Of a stretch of 14,181 bases of DNA, positions 13,308 through 14,181 are shown in pieces (the stretch's first letter is position 1; every line of letters begins with the position of its first letter). The position numbers and the translations under genes are program-made. Origin of the DNA: JBCBZH01 sp039815415 (lineage in GTDB: Bacteria; Bacteroidota; Rhodothermia; Rhodothermales; Rubricoccaceae); the NCBI GenBank assembly GCA_039815415.1, contig JBCBZH010000091.1:1-14181 (forward strand), read 5' to 3'. Under the pieces are notes generated by a model. That model was given only the letters and a program-made list of their open reading frames with translations, had not been told where the DNA came from and made no database searches.

Positions 13308-14181
13308 TCGGACGTCTCTCCAGACGCATGCGGGTTCTCCTCGGCGGGCTAGCGCTCGGCGGGGGTCTCCTTTATGTCGTCAACACCTCTCGTCTCGCCA
13401 GCCCGATCGGCGACGAGTTGGTGCTTCTGGCCCATCGGGGCCTCGCGCAGGACTATGACCGCGAGGGCTTGACCAACGAGACCTGCACCGCTGAGCGCCT
13501 GCTCCCCACGGGACACGCCTACCTGGAGAACACGCTGCCCTCCATGCAGGCCGCTTTCGAGCTGGGGGCCGGTGTGGTCGAGTTCGACGTACACCGCACC
13601 CCCGACGACCGCTTCGCCGTCTTCCACGACTGGACGGTCGATTGCCGCACCGACGGCTCCGGCGTCACCCACGAGCTGGCGCTCGATAGCCTTCAACAGC
13701 TCGACATCGGCTACGGCTACACAGCGGATGGAGGCCAAACGTACCCGTTTCGCGGGCAGGGCGTTGGGATGATGCCGTCGCTGGACACCGTGCTCGCCAC
13801 GTTCCCGGACCATCGGTTCCTGATCGACCTCAAGAGCAATGACCCGTCCGATGGCATGCTGCTGGCCGACCGCCTGGAGGCCCTATCGCCAACTCGACGG
13901 GGGCAGCTCATGGTCTACGGCGGAGGGCAGGCCGTCCGCGAGGTCCGCGACCGACTTCCCGATGTGCGCACCATCTGGCCTGCACGCCTGAAGCAATGCC
14001 TGACCCGCTACATCGGGCTCGGGTGGACGGACCACGCCCCGGCAGCGTGCGAGAACAGCGTGGTGATGGTCCCGGCCAATGTGGCGCCGTGGCTCTGGGG
14101 CTGGCCCAACGCGTTCTGGGGCGTGAGGCCCCCCGCCAACATCCAGGGGTTGGCGAAGGTGCGGCCCTCCAGCAGGCGCCA
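13304..14181 (+). CDS. Membrane-anchored glycerophosphodiester phosphodiesterase (3' end missing)
   Basis: This GDPD-family TIM-barrel enzyme hydrolyses glycerophosphodiesters to sn-glycerol-3-phosphate and an alcohol. The frame is open to the window end. GTG 13304 is a possible start, overlapping the previous stop (GTGA); ATG 13328 is the alternative. A short N-terminal hydrophobic segment (VLLGGLALGGGLLYVV) should anchor it. The catalytic pattern is HRG near residue 46 of the longer form, then ENTLPS, VVEFDVHRTPD and VFHDWT. Between HRG and ENT is an insert with TNETCTAERLLPTGH, seen in a GDPD subfamily. The sequence follows that subfamily through APWLWGWPNAF (codons up to about 14118). After that, where the family usually continues with an LARM-like helix, the translation (WGVRPPANIQGLAKV) looks foreign. 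See the fragment at 14113-14181. Confidence 0.85.
   Translation, partial: MIGRLSRRMRVLLGGLALGGGLLYVVNTSRLASPIGDELVLLAHRGLAQDYDREGLTNETCTAERLLPTGHAYLENTLPSMQAAFELGAGVVEFDVHRTPDDRFAVFHDWTVDCRTDGSGVTHELALDSLQQLDIGYGYTADGGQTYPFRGQGVGMMPSLDTVLATFPDHRFLIDLKSNDPSDGMLLADRLEALSPTRRGQLMVYGGGQAVREVRDRLPDVRTIWPARLKQCLTRYIGLGWTDHAPAACENSVVMVPANVAPWLWGWPNAFWGVRPPANIQGLAKVRPSSRR
14113..14181 (-). other. TrpF-like coding fragment in antisense at window end (possible chimeric join)
   Basis: Read from 14181 downwards on the minus strand, the last 69 bases translate to WRLLEGRTFANPW then MLAGGLTPQN. This closely fits the C-terminal part of ordinary TrpF proteins (F-D-W-x-L-L ... PWMLAGGLTPENV), particularly proteobacterial ones. 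The similarity stops at Asn (14113-14115), just where the GDPD similarity on the other strand ends. A palindrome AACGCGTT (14108-14115) lies at the join. It is best explained as a rearranged or misassembled end. Confidence 0.5.

Noticed and set aside
1..14181. CRISPR arrays, tRNA/rRNA genes, phage or transposase genes
   Set aside because: No regularly spaced direct repeats, no tRNA-like cloverleaf noticed, and no integrase or transposase domains in any frame.

Overview
The window is a high-GC bacterial chromosome segment (roughly two-thirds G+C by eye), probably from the Bacteroidota/Rhodothermia side of the tree. Supporting signs are start codons with no visible Shine-Dalgarno sequence, a LytS/LytTR-type two-component pair, a CtpA-type S41 protease with a long C-terminal extension, and a photolyase of the PhrB-related group lacking Fe-S cysteines. 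This assignment is an inference. The right end of the window appears to carry about 70 bases of unrelated sequence, so it may be a contig end.

Layout. The 3' end of tatC (+) is followed by an S41 C-terminal processing peptidase (+). A 388-base spacer then holds two palindromic dispersed-repeat-like elements, followed by a TauE/SafE-family permease (+). A dodecin gene (-) and a METTL7/TMT1-like methyltransferase gene (+) are divergent, with start codons only 14 bases apart. A cryptochrome/photolyase-family gene (+) overlaps tail-to-tail with a small single-pass membrane protein gene (-). Next come an exported alpha/beta hydrolase (+), a LytS-type histidine kinase (+) and its LytTR response regulator (+), the last two overlapping by ATGA. 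On the minus strand, a YndJ-like membrane protein gene overlaps a divergent TrpF-like gene, also by ATGA. Finally there is an envelope group on the plus strand: an HtrA/DegP-like lipoprotein protease, a beta-propeller-like lipoprotein and a glycerophosphodiester phosphodiesterase that runs off the end.

How the genes fit together. Much of the window concerns the cell envelope: Tat export, periplasmic proteolysis (CtpA, HtrA), lipoproteins, a membrane-anchored GDPD, and a membrane sensor kinase downstream of an exported hydrolase. Dodecin (flavin binding) and the photolyase-like protein (FAD and light) are both flavin-related, but they are not in one operon.

The most unusual signal is not a gene. 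The asymmetric 11-mer CGCCAGCTCGA occurs 13 times exactly in 14.2 kb, with about 15 one-mismatch copies. It lies in or at the edge of six of the eight spacers longer than 40 bases, often within a few bases of a start or stop codon, and also lies inside genes in several reading frames. It resembles a highly iterated sequence such as HIP1, a DNA-uptake sequence or Chi. Other points of interest are a TrpF-like protein missing hallmark active-site residues and coupled to a YndJ-like gene, a PhrB-type photolyase without Fe-S ligands, and a likely chimeric junction at the right edge.
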